Below, in pieces: positions 27,157 to 35,426 of a stretch of 64,000 bases of DNA (positions within the stretch are counted from its first letter, which is position 1; each line of letters starts with the position of its first letter). The notes below the pieces were generated by a model that was not told the DNA's origin, made no database searches, and worked only from the letters and a program-made list of their open reading frames with translations. Source of the stretch: Acidobacteriota bacterium (lineage in GTDB: Bacteria > Acidobacteriota > Terriglobia > Bryobacterales > Bryobacteraceae); assembly GCA_025352795.1 (NCBI GenBank), contig JANXSF010000092.1, positions 1 to 64,000 on the forward strand, given 5' to 3'. A program made the translations under genes and the position numbers.

Positions 27157-28982
27157 CACACCGAAACCTCCCAGGTGGAAGCATGTGCGGGAATGCGAAA
27201 GGAAACCTCGGTCCCCTGGGCATCGTGATGCATTTGAAGGTTGGCACTTGGACCGTAGCAAAGCTCTAATCGCCGTCGGACATTTTCAAGGCCAACGCCT
27301 TCCCCTTTATTGCCGCCCGCTGTAAATCCCGGGCCAGTATCCTGCACTACGACTAACAACATTCCATCCTCGACACTTGCCGAAAGTCGAACCAGCCCGC
27401 CCTGTTGTTGACTGGCCACGCCATGCTTTACTGCATTTTCGACCAATGGTTCCACGCTTAGAATTGGGATCTGGACGGCCATGGCTTCGGCAGTAATTGT
27501 AATTTCTGTTTGCAACTTGGCACCTAGTCGCAGGCTTTCAATTTCAAGGTAAGCCTGAATGATGCGGACTTCCTCTTCCAGGGCAATGTAAGTTTTTTCT
27601 GATCGTAAAAAGTAACGAAAAATGTCAGCCAAATTCAGGACTGTCTGCCGTGCTCCTTCTGCCTGGCGGGGAATCACGCCATACAGAGTATTCAGCGCAT
27701 TGAATAGAAAGTGTGGATGAATTTGAGATTGCAAAGCGCGTAGTTCAGCTTGTGTCATTAGCTTTCGTAGCTCTGCATCGCGAAACAGTTCAATTTGTTC
27801 CGAGGCCTGTGAAACAAGCATGGCCAGAGCTTCCAGGTCCTCACTTAGATAGGGTCGGCCTCCTGTTCTGCGGCCCAATAAAACAAACTGCGGAACACCT
27901 GCGGCAACTTTTAACGGGGCGATAGCCTCAACTCCAAGTTCTTCCAATTCGCGCCGAACTTCCGGCAGAGCAGCGGAAAGGGTAGCAAGCGGTGGACCCA
28001 ATTGGCTGATTCGTTTTGCAAGTTCAGCAGAAGGCAAACTAGTGGCACTGGCCTGGAAAAATTCGGCAATTTTTAGCCGAACCCAATGCTTATATTGTTC
28101 TTCATTTAGCGGTGCCTCAGGTCCGGCTTTCAACTGGCGTAAGGCCTCTGCCAGATCCCCACGACGGAAAACGAGCTTTGTGAGTAGTCGCTGAACAGAC
28201 CCGCGGGCAATGGCAAACAAGATGAACAGCAGTGCTCCGGCAGGGATGCGCACATAAGCAGCAGGTAGCCATTCCATAGCGCGCAACAACAGCATGGCGA
28301 ACGCGCAGGCCAGCAACAGATTCGCCAGAAAGCGCAATAGTGCGTCGGCCAACACAGAGCGATAATCCTGCAATAGGACAAATAGGGAAAGCGGAATTCC
28401 TGCATGGTGAAGAAGCAGTTCAACGGTCCAAGTGCTATGTGGCACCCCAGTTTGCAGATGAACGAAAGACATCGCGAACAGGAATAACGCCATGCTGGCA
28501 AGCAATCGAGGTCCGCCTTTGGCGGCGGCAAGAATCGTCAAACCGCCGAAGCCAATGGTGATGAGGATCAAGGCCGGTCTATGAAGATCGGCGAATTGCC
28601 CAAACAATTCCGCAGTATGGGCAGCGATGGCTGATGCACTGAGCAGATAACCGGCGCGCTTGATCCAAGGAAAGTTACCCACAAGAGAGACGTCCAATAA
28701 CACTGCTGGAAGCAGGCTAAGTGCGGAGCTGGAAATGGCAATGAGGAACGCATTGTTCCCTAACATTAAGCCAAGGGAAGCCAGACTCCAGGTGAGGGCC
28801 AAAGCTGTTGCGGCAATGGCGCGCTTGCTATCGGTGAGCCTTGCGCCACCGCGATCTCGCAACAGCAAATATAAAAAGATAGCAAAAATTACCGCTCCGG
28901 CAGAGTGCCCCAGAGCGTTGACCAGCAACGGCTCATGAACTTCCAATGTCTCCCGCAACACCCCTCCCACAAAGGGTCCCAA
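27156..28982 (-). CDS. LytS-like sensor histidine kinase with multi-span membrane sensor
   Basis: 608 residues. About eight hydrophobic helices in the first 260 residues form a membrane sensor. A GAF-like linker (SEDLEALAMLVSQASEQIELFRD) leads to the His_kinase domain: ELRALQSQIHPHFLFNALNT (the phospho-accepting His in IHPHFLFN), then EVRIIQAYLEIESLRLG, the N-box VEPLVENAVKHG and the G-box DTGPGF / GVGLENVRRRL. It should phosphorylate the LytTR regulator encoded next. The longest frame starts at TTG 28982; nearby GTG/TTG codons around 28958 are possible alternatives with a GGGAGG site. The stimulus is unknown; location beside GH95, lectin and GH106 genes suggests a carbohydrate or envelope signal, which is inference. 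Confidence 0.93.
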   Translation of the reverse strand: MGPFVGGVLRETLEVHEPLLVNALGHSAGAVIFAIFLYLLLRDRGGARLTDSKRAIAATALALTWSLASLGLMLGNNAFLIAISSSALSLLPAVLLDVSLVGNFPWIKRAGYLLSASAIAAHTAELFGQFADLHRPALILITIGFGGLTILAAAKGGPRLLASMALFLFAMSFVHLQTGVPHSTWTVELLLHHAGIPLSLFVLLQDYRSVLADALLRFLANLLLACAFAMLLLRAMEWLPAAYVRIPAGALLFILFAIARGSVQRLLTKLVFRRGDLAEALRQLKAGPEAPLNEEQYKHWVRLKIAEFFQASATSLPSAELAKRISQLGPPLATLSAALPEVRRELEELGVEAIAPLKVAAGVPQFVLLGRRTGGRPYLSEDLEALAMLVSQASEQIELFRDAELRKLMTQAELRALQSQIHPHFLFNALNTLYGVIPRQAEGARQTVLNLADIFRYFLRSEKTYIALEEEVRIIQAYLEIESLRLGAKLQTEITITAEAMAVQIPILSVEPLVENAVKHGVASQQQGGLVRLSASVEDGMLLVVVQDTGPGFTAGGNKGEGVGLENVRRRLELCYGPSANLQMHHDAQGTEVSFRIPAHASTWEVSV

Positions 28983-29003
28983 TTCCAGCTTTGTTGACGT
29001 CGT

Positions 29004-29420
29004 CTATTGGATCTTGGCTGTCTGATGACCTGCCAAACGCCAGGCACCTTCTTGTTTAACCCAAAAGTGCATCATCATCAGGTGATCATTGAACGGGCCA
29101 GAATCGTTGACCCCAGTTGCTCGCGTTATGGAATGCGACATGGCGGATGTTCCGTACACAACAATCTTGGTCGATTCAATAGTCAAACTATCATAACGTT
29201 GCTTGCCCGTTTTTAATCGATCCAAATACTTTTGTTTAGTTTCAATTGCCCCTGATGCGTGTCCGTAGATTAGTTCTGTAGTGAAGATCTTCTCTAGCGA
29301 ATGAATGTTTCTGGACTTAACGGCAGTGGCCCAGGCTTGATCGGCAGCACTGATTTCCGCCTCAGGGGTGGCTGCAAATAAAGATACGGAAAGGAAGGCA
29401 AAGATTATAAGGGATCGCAT
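29004..29420 (-). CDS. Exported SnoaL/NTF2-like (DUF4440) protein
   Basis: 138 residues from the inner ATG at 29420, which begins a clean signal peptide (MRSLIIFAFLSVSLFAA); the longer ATG at 29465 would bury it. The mature part is a small cone-shaped NTF2-like domain: EISAADQAWATAVKSRNIHSLEKIF, TELIYGHASGAIETKQKYLDRL, DHLMMMHFWVKQEGAWRLAGHQTA, the latter being the usual C-terminal strand pair. The two preceding segments are typical of DUF4440. Members bind or isomerise small molecules, often with no known substrate. It lies just after the start of the kinase gene on the same strand, between it and a lectin gene, but a terminator-like hairpin separates it from the latter. Confidence 0.85.
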   Translation of the reverse strand: MRSLIIFAFLSVSLFAATPEAEISAADQAWATAVKSRNIHSLEKIFTTELIYGHASGAIETKQKYLDRLKTGKQRYDSLTIESTKIVVYGTSAMSHSITRATGVNDSGPFNDHLMMMHFWVKQEGAWRLAGHQTAKIQ

Positions 29421-29483
29421 GGTATCTAAGTCTATCGCGAAAAGTTGGGATCCTTCTATGTCCATTCGTCGAGCTGATCTGCT

Positions 29484-29514
29484 AGGGCACTGAATCGGTT
29501 TTAGCCAGTGCCCT
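29484..29514 (-). terminator. Hairpin after the lectin gene
   Basis: Perfect 9-bp arms AGGGCACTG / CAGTGCCCT around a 13-base loop, 26 bp beyond the stop of the ricin-type lectin gene and before the SnoaL-like gene. Outer bases pair further with one bulge. Confidence 0.6.
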
Positions 29515-29539
29515 TTAGATCATCTGGAACTTCTTGGCA

Positions 29540-30841
29540 TTATCTCGGGTTGTAAACTGGCACTCCATCCATTGGCGATCTGTCTGGCTCGAATCGCCAT
29601 AACTGGGCTGCACCTGCTCTCCAATTGGAAAGACCAGACTGCCCAACCTTTGCGTTGGCAATCATACTCCCGTAGCTGACGTCCAAATACATCCCGCTAT
29701 GTTTGGCCATCAGTCGGTACCAGCCACCACCTGCAGATACAAGCTTCCACAATTGTGCGTTTCCAGACATTCCAGCTTGTCCAACAGGAGCACCATTCAC
29801 ATTGGAACCCCATGTAACATCCAAGAACAGGGAAGAGTGTTTTACTTGAAGCCGATACCAATCAGCCCCCGCGGGCACCAGCATCCAAACTTGAGCATCG
29901 CCAGACTTATCGGATTGACCTAGCGGCGCATTGATCGTTCCAACTGCATTCGTAACGTCAAGATATTTGGAGCTGTGTTTCACTTGTAACCGATACCACC
30001 GGTTCGGCAAAGGCTTTAGTTCAGATGTAAGAACCAATTGGTCTCGCTCAACCGAATATCCGATATGGTCACTTGGCCCAAACGACTTTAACCCATCCAG
30101 GCCAGTGTTCACTGGCTGCAGCAGCCTGTTCACCTCCTCGGCTTTGATTAAGCGCATGTTCTCTTTGGTGATCATGTCTTCAGCCATAACCCGGAAATCT
30201 GGTCCACCCAAGAAGTGAACCACGCTTGAAACTCCCAACATGATATCCCCTGGTAGATTGCCGGAATCCAGGTTGACGCGCGTTACCTTTGCGGATACTT
30301 CCGTGGCTTCCAGCCGGAAAGGATTTGGCGAAATCACGATTCTGAACTGGACTACAGCATCATATGAAATTTGGAATTTGGGGTCGCCATAGCTACCTAT
30401 CGGCGTTGGCGTTGTGGATTTGGCAGTTAATGAATTGCCCTCAAGACTGACACTCAAATCTATTCCACCATTCGAGTGGCTAATTTGAAAGTGCGGATTG
30501 TCTGAAAGTCTACTTTGCTGCTGATAAATGCCCACTCTTGCGGGCAGGTTATGGTTGTTGTCTCCAATCATTCTCTCTAGCAATCGATCCGCCTGTTCAC
30601 GACGAGATCGCCAATCGTTACCAAGGCTAGCAGTGGTGCGATCAAAAAGACTACTATCGTTGAACACAACACTTTGCCTGTCACCTGTAACATATTCAAG
30701 CCGAACTCCTCTCAAAGTTTGGAAAGATACTGCTGGGTTTATCAACAACTGAAACGCTATTGCGACGGCTGGAATCACCAGTCTAACTAAGGTATGGTTG
30801 ACTGTACCGCTATTGAAATATTTGGTTATTTTGTTTGTCAT
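29540..30841 (-). CDS. Exported protein with C-terminal ricin-type beta-trefoil lectin domain
   Basis: 433 residues from ATG 30841, preceded by GGAGAG with good spacing; the longer frame to 30892 lacks this. A hydrophobic N-terminus (LVRLVIPAVAIAFQLLI) serves as signal or anchor. Residues about 60-280 are beta-rich and not assignable. From about residue 285 three repeats follow (WYRLQVKHSSKYLDVT, WYRLQVKHSSLFLDVT, WYRLMAKHSGMYLDVS), each ending in a QxW-like element (AQVWMLV, AQLWKLV, AQLWRFE): a ricin B-type beta-trefoil, here similar to the galactose/xylan-binding CBM13 group. It should bind carbohydrate outside the cytoplasm. Downstream of GH106 by 97 bp on the same strand, so likely the same regulon. 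Confidence 0.85.
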   Translation of the reverse strand: MTNKITKYFNSGTVNHTLVRLVIPAVAIAFQLLINPAVSFQTLRGVRLEYVTGDRQSVVFNDSSLFDRTTASLGNDWRSRREQADRLLERMIGDNNHNLPARVGIYQQQSRLSDNPHFQISHSNGGIDLSVSLEGNSLTAKSTTPTPIGSYGDPKFQISYDAVVQFRIVISPNPFRLEATEVSAKVTRVNLDSGNLPGDIMLGVSSVVHFLGGPDFRVMAEDMITKENMRLIKAEEVNRLLQPVNTGLDGLKSFGPSDHIGYSVERDQLVLTSELKPLPNRWYRLQVKHSSKYLDVTNAVGTINAPLGQSDKSGDAQVWMLVPAGADWYRLQVKHSSLFLDVTWGSNVNGAPVGQAGMSGNAQLWKLVSAGGGWYRLMAKHSGMYLDVSYGSMIANAKVGQSGLSNWRAGAAQLWRFEPDRSPMDGVPVYNPR

Positions 30842-30938
30842 TCTCACTCTCCATTCATTTCGAACAGCGAGAGTCAGAAGAAAGATCCGCAAACAAACTC
30901 AAAATCATTCCCAGCAACAAAAGGCATCAAGTGCCCAA

Positions 30939-33476
30939 CTACTGCGACTCCAAACTTACACCGCCCAATATTCCCGATGGTAGCGGTTCCAGATTCTTCA
31001 AGTCCTGCGGCTGAAAGCGTTCGCCGAAACGTAAATTCAAAAGTTTGTAGTCGGGCATTTTTTGGCCAGCCATTCCGTTTATCGCCAGATTCGCTACAAC
31101 GATTCGTACTTGATTGTTTCCTCCTGTGATCAAGCCAGTTACTTCCACTTCAAACGGTGCCTTCCACACGGCACCTGCACGTTTGTCATTTATGAAAACG
31201 ACGGCAGCTTCACGGACTGGACTTTCAAAATCCACCTTGAATCCCATAGCGCTGCCAGGATCGGTGAAGGGCTTGCCTGGACCAAAATCCAGAAATAGAC
31301 GCGATTTCGCCATAGCCTCCGGCACGACTACCGTCTTTTCATAAGTGGCTTGGCCGGAAAAATAGCGGGTCTGTTCATCACTTGTCCAACTACGCAGTTG
31401 ATTCATTGCTACTACGTGATTCGCTGTCGGGAAACTTACTTTCCATCCCGTGTCGATGTCCAGTTTGGCACTGGTCCCCTTCGATTCCACAGGTCGCACA
31501 GGGCTCGTAGAGAGGATCAACACTCGCGATTCATATGGTTCCAAATGCATGACGATGCTCCCAGTCTTGAGGTCAGCTCCTGTTGCTTTTCCGGTTGCGG
31601 CATTCCACCATTCAGCGCTGGTAGCTTTGGTACGTATGCGCACGGTTGCATCTACAGGCTTGTTGGAAGTGTTGGCTGTGAAGTAGATATCGGAGTTGTC
31701 CAGCTTACGATGTATGAAGCCGATTGCGTCGCTGCCGGTTTTGAAATCAGGTTGCAGGGCTTTGGTCAACTGGTCCGTATCGGTGACCACTTTGCCCCCC
31801 TTGTTCTTGAACTCTTCCAGCTTCCTGGACGTAGCTGGGGGCATGCGGGTGAGCTTTGGCAGGAACAGTATCGGGTGACTGATTCCCAAGTTCTGAATTG
31901 TTGCATCGTCAATCAGGTCGAAGTTATAACCGGCATCCAGGATACTTGGAATCAGCTTTTCGTCGTATAACTCGTCCATGGACTTGTCCACTGAAGTCTT
32001 GCCGATAACGAAGTGCGAGAAGGCGTCGGCTGTTGGCAGATACAAGGCCACATCATTCGCTGGTTTTCCTTGGCGTAGTAAGTAGCTGATCCTTTGTAAG
32101 TACTGAGTAACATCAGGCATCACCAACCACCAGGGGTTGTGATGATTGAATACCGCAGCGGCGTAAAAGCGCCAGCCTGGTTCACCAGCCATTTCCGGCG
32201 AGTAAGGCCAACCATGACCAATCAACTGGTTCACTCCTTGCAGAAAGTGCATGTCCGCTTCAGCCTTCATATCTAATGGAGTGGCGCGGAAGACAGGAGA
32301 ATGGAGCCAGGTCCATGTTTCAGACGACGTCACCTGTCTGCCGTAAAGATGGCTGGCGGAAGTAGCCCAACGGGTGCTGGTGAACTTGCGCCAAGACGCC
32401 CCTTCCCCTTCAGGCAGGTCCACCAGATTGTTACTAGAAAGAGTAACTGGTGGAACGCCGTATGTCTGTGACCGGAACTTTGTGTTGTGGCTTGCAGCCC
32501 AATCTCGAATTGGTTTCAGATACCGTTCATCACATAACTCGCTTAACGTAAGACCCCAATCGTGGCGGACGTCTGCCGTCTTCAAACCCATATCGCCGAT
32601 CAGTGCGGGCAGGTAGGGGATAATGTCGTAACCACGGCGTCGCTGAAATTCTTGAGGTAGATCGTCCGTCCAATCTGAGTTGTAGACTTCAAGGCTGTCA
32701 CTGAAAACGGCGTAAGGTGGATTTGCTCCAAAGGCTTTTAATAAGGGTTCGCCGACTACTTTCAAGTGATGATCAATGGCTGCCCGACTGTAATGATCCA
32801 GTACAAATCCTTCCGCACCAAGGGCAGGACGCTTCACTTGTTGCCCAGTGCGGCTGGCGATGAAAAACAAAACCACGTGCGGCCCTGTGATGGATGGCGG
32901 TAGTTGCAAACGGCCATGTTCAATCGTATTGATTTGGGTAATGCCTGTGGGCTCAAAACGTTTTTCATCCCCTTTAGCAAGAAAGATTGCCAATAGTTTT
33001 TCACCATTGGAAATTACAGGCATGGGCAAGGAATTCTCTTTAGTGGGAACATCCACACGATCGCAACGCAAACGACCAGCTGCTTCTGTCACTCCGATGT
33101 GAGGACCGCCGAAGGGCCAGCCGCTGCCCAACGTGATATCCATGCGCAAACCCAGCTCCCGTGCTTTTTCAGAGGTGAAACGCAGAGCATCAAGATAGTC
33201 ATTGGAAAGGTAGGGCAGGTTGCGAAAGTTCTTGCCAGGGTCGTCAAGTTCCAGCGGGTAGACGGGTTGAACTTCAAAACCGCCGATGCCGCCTTCCTTC
33301 ATCTTGTGCATCTCTGCTTCCAGTTCGTGCTTATCGACGCCAGCGCCATACCACCACCAGCGCATCATAATGCGTGCATCGGCAGGTGGTTGAGCAAAGC
33401 CTCGGCGAAGAGATTCAATGTCCTGGCATTGGCCAAGTGCAATGGTGCAAAGTAAAATTAAAGTGGAACGAATCAT
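30939..33476 (-). CDS. Glycoside hydrolase family 106 (alpha-L-rhamnosidase)
   Basis: 845 residues with a signal peptide (RSTLILLCTIALGQC; the Cys allows a lipoprotein reading). The opening AQPPADARIMMRWWWYGAGV followed by EAEMHKMKEGGIGGFEVQ is the GH106 hallmark. The TIM-barrel part includes LGSGWPFGGPHI, DSLEVYNSDWTDDLP and GEGASWRKFTSTRWATSASH. A C-terminal GH2-like sugar-binding sandwich (GQATYEKTVVVPE, RLFLDFGPGK, GAVWKAPFEVEVTG, NQVRIVVANLAINGM) completes the family layout. It releases alpha-L-rhamnose, for example from rhamnogalacturonan or bacterial polysaccharide. It fits with GH95 nearby and the TonB receptors that follow. Length slightly short of the largest family members but complete. 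Confidence 0.92.
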   Translation of the reverse strand: MIRSTLILLCTIALGQCQDIESLRRGFAQPPADARIMMRWWWYGAGVDKHELEAEMHKMKEGGIGGFEVQPVYPLELDDPGKNFRNLPYLSNDYLDALRFTSEKARELGLRMDITLGSGWPFGGPHIGVTEAAGRLRCDRVDVPTKENSLPMPVISNGEKLLAIFLAKGDEKRFEPTGITQINTIEHGRLQLPPSITGPHVVLFFIASRTGQQVKRPALGAEGFVLDHYSRAAIDHHLKVVGEPLLKAFGANPPYAVFSDSLEVYNSDWTDDLPQEFQRRRGYDIIPYLPALIGDMGLKTADVRHDWGLTLSELCDERYLKPIRDWAASHNTKFRSQTYGVPPVTLSSNNLVDLPEGEGASWRKFTSTRWATSASHLYGRQVTSSETWTWLHSPVFRATPLDMKAEADMHFLQGVNQLIGHGWPYSPEMAGEPGWRFYAAAVFNHHNPWWLVMPDVTQYLQRISYLLRQGKPANDVALYLPTADAFSHFVIGKTSVDKSMDELYDEKLIPSILDAGYNFDLIDDATIQNLGISHPILFLPKLTRMPPATSRKLEEFKNKGGKVVTDTDQLTKALQPDFKTGSDAIGFIHRKLDNSDIYFTANTSNKPVDATVRIRTKATSAEWWNAATGKATGADLKTGSIVMHLEPYESRVLILSTSPVRPVESKGTSAKLDIDTGWKVSFPTANHVVAMNQLRSWTSDEQTRYFSGQATYEKTVVVPEAMAKSRLFLDFGPGKPFTDPGSAMGFKVDFESPVREAAVVFINDKRAGAVWKAPFEVEVTGLITGGNNQVRIVVANLAINGMAGQKMPDYKLLNLRFGERFQPQDLKNLEPLPSGILGGVSLESQ

Positions 33477-33542
33477 GGTCCACCGTATAGGATAGCGGTA
33501 AGTAACAGCGTTGCGGTAGGCTGCCTTGTCCGGGCCGAAGCT

Positions 33543-33983
33543 TCATTTCTTGATTTCAAAAATCGCTTCCACTTCAACCGCAGCACCAGTTGGAAGGGAA
33601 ACAAATCCCAAAGCACTGCGAGCGTGAAAACCGTCGCCCTGCTTGCCAAAAATCTCATGAAGCAGATCGGAAGCGCCGTTGATCACCAAGTGCTGCTCAA
33701 TATAATCTCCAGTAGAATTTACGCAGCCCAGAAGTTTAAGCACTCGTAAACCGTCCAGTGTGCCGTGGGTGTTCCAAACGGATTGTAAGATTTTAACTGC
33801 GCAATCACGCGCGGCTTGATAGCCCTGGTCAGTGGTAATCCCTGCTCCAAGCTTTCCTTTCGTAGTGCTGACATGACCAGAAGTAAGAAGTTGGTCACCA
33901 CTGCGGATGCAAAGATTCAAGTAACCCGGGGTGGCTTTTTCAAAGGTAATACCAAGGCTTTCGGCCTTTTGTTGTGCGCTCAT
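33543..33983 (-). CDS. RidA family protein (YjgF-like)
   Basis: 146 residues, a little longer than RidA itself, of the subgroup with an N-terminal AESLGITFEK start. Key blocks: LLTSGHVSTTKGKLGAG, YQAARDCAVKILQSVWNTHG, VLKLLGCVNSTGDY and ARSALGFVSLPTGAAVEVEA (the Arg of ARSALG is the substrate-binding residue). RidA proteins hydrolyse reactive imine/enamine intermediates made by PLP enzymes such as threonine dehydratase; a threonine dehydratase gene lies about 5 kb away. It follows the YIP1 gene by 11 bp on the same strand. Confidence 0.93.
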   Translation of the reverse strand: MSAQQKAESLGITFEKATPGYLNLCIRSGDQLLTSGHVSTTKGKLGAGITTDQGYQAARDCAVKILQSVWNTHGTLDGLRVLKLLGCVNSTGDYIEQHLVINGASDLLHEIFGKQGDGFHARSALGFVSLPTGAAVEVEAIFEIKK

Positions 33984-33994
33984 GAATTTCTATT

Positions 33995-34669
33995 CTAGCG
34001 GTTGTTGAACATGCCCATGGCAACCGTGAAAATAAAAAATAAGAAGATAACCGGCGAGGCAACTCCCAACGCTTTCCCTTTGTTTATTTTGAGAAGTGCG
34101 GTTAGCCCCAACACCAGCACCACAAAGTACCAAATGTGGAACAGACCAAGGCAGCGAAGGAACCCCACCAGCACTCTGCTTGCGTCTTCACTAAGAAACA
34201 TATCCGGTCCAAAACTTGGTTGCAGCTCTTTCATCGATTGAATTTCGCCTTTGAACTTGAGCACAATCACACTGGCAATTTGTGCCAGCGATAAAATCAA
34301 GCCAGCATAGCAAGAGAATGTGAATAAGCGACCGAAGGTTGTTTTTATGTCCAGCACGGAGCAGGCTGCGAAAAGAATCAGCGTTGTGATCGCTAGCATC
34401 AGGGCGGTTATCAATGGAGTGGTAACCATGGAAACCTTGCTCATCATAGTTGTTGATTCCAGCACTTTTTCCATTTGTGCCGCAGGAATGTTGGCAGGCG
34501 GATTGGTGCGCATTACTTGAAGGACAATTGGCGTGGTGGAAATGGCGACAAAAATACCGACAATGCACGCCAGCAAAAATGGCCATACCCACGCAAAGCG
34601 GCCTTCCATATTATTCACGGCTTCGGCTGGATCAATAAAAATGTTGAAAATCGCAAGCAATGGTTTCAT
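33995..34669 (-). CDS. YIP1 family membrane protein
   Basis: 224 residues with about five hydrophobic helices: WPFLLACIVGIFVAIS, ITALMLAITTLILFAACSVL, FSCYAGLILSLAQIASVIVL, FHIWYFVVLVLGLTALL and VASPVIFLFFIFTVAMG. The opening (FNIFIDPAEAVNNM) and the helix pattern match the bacterial YIP1 (Yip1 domain) proteins, which have no firmly established role. It probably shares a transcript with the RidA gene downstream. Confidence 0.85.
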   Translation of the reverse strand: MKPLLAIFNIFIDPAEAVNNMEGRFAWVWPFLLACIVGIFVAISTTPIVLQVMRTNPPANIPAAQMEKVLESTTMMSKVSMVTTPLITALMLAITTLILFAACSVLDIKTTFGRLFTFSCYAGLILSLAQIASVIVLKFKGEIQSMKELQPSFGPDMFLSEDASRVLVGFLRCLGLFHIWYFVVLVLGLTALLKINKGKALGVASPVIFLFFIFTVAMGMFNNR

Positions 34670-34787
34670 CAGTCACCTTGCGGGGAAATGTCTCATGAAA
34701 GCAACAGCGAAGACAAGGGGGCGGCTCTTGTATGTAAAGCTTGCACCGCCCGATCTCGTTTAACATGGAACTTATCTAGGTAGGAAC

Positions 34788-35153
34788 TTAGCTGGCGCTA
34801 GCGGCCATCGTTCGAAGTTCGCTTTCCGCAGTGAGCCAATCTTTAGTGGCAGTGCCTTCCGGGCAACCGCTTTCCAGCCAAATATGATAGGCCCGCGTGG
34901 CCACCTCATCCGAACTAACAAAACGATCCAGATTCAAAATGGATGTGGATGCCGTTTCGTTCACTTCCATCACAGTCTTACGTATTGAGGCGGAAGTGTG
35001 ACGGGGTTTGACGGCAGGCTTTGGGGCAAGGTCAGCAGTCGGAAGATTGGTCTTAGTGGTTGTGGATTTAGCGCGGGTGCGAGGCTTAACTTCTGGACTC
35101 ACGCTCTTGGGGACGAGCACACTTACAGCTTGGGTTGTTTTCTTTGGTGTCAT
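34788..35153 (-). CDS. DUF2934 protein with basic N-terminus
   Basis: 121 residues. A lysine/arginine/proline/threonine-rich, probably disordered N-terminal two-thirds (KKTTQAVSVL, KPRTRAKSTTTKTNLP) precedes the DUF2934 segment EVATRAYHIWLESGCPEGTA followed by KDWLTAESEL. DUF2934 proteins are small, common in soil bacteria, and without known function; the basic tail could bind nucleic acid (inference). Divergent from the TonB receptor gene. Confidence 0.85.
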   Translation of the reverse strand: MTPKKTTQAVSVLVPKSVSPEVKPRTRAKSTTTKTNLPTADLAPKPAVKPRHTSASIRKTVMEVNETASTSILNLDRFVSSDEVATRAYHIWLESGCPEGTATKDWLTAESELRTMAASAS

Positions 35154-35362
35154 GCTTGGGTTCTCACTGTTCGCTTCGGTTCAAGCCCACTCACGACGGG
35201 GTTGGCTGGGCGGTTCGTGATACTTTCACACTATACCACACTTAGCCGTGATGTTACTAGAGAAACATTCAAAAGTCACTGTTTCATTTGTGTTTCAGCA
35301 CTGCTGCGTTACACCAGTAACATTCATAACGAGTAAGTTTCCCTCCAGAAATACCGCCACAA

Positions 35363-35410
35363 TCAAAAGTTGATCCGCAGGCCAAGAAACAAATCTCTTC
35401 TTCCTGGGTT
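35363..35410 (-). pseudogene. Possible fossil 3' end of a TonB receptor gene
   Basis: On the minus strand, just before the plus-strand receptor's ATG, a frame reads NPGRRDLFLGLRINF and stops with TGA at 35363-35365. That is the usual last beta-strand of acidobacterial TonB-dependent receptors, with a terminal aromatic residue. The rest of such a gene would overlap the present receptor and is absent. Short match, so tentative. Confidence 0.35.
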
Positions 35411-35426
35411 TACACTGGGAACACTT

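Noticed and set aside
34717-34751. GGGCGG...CCGCCC hairpin between DUF2934 and YIP1 genes
   Set aside because: Only 6 bp with a 21-base loop and no T-tail; too weak to call a terminator.
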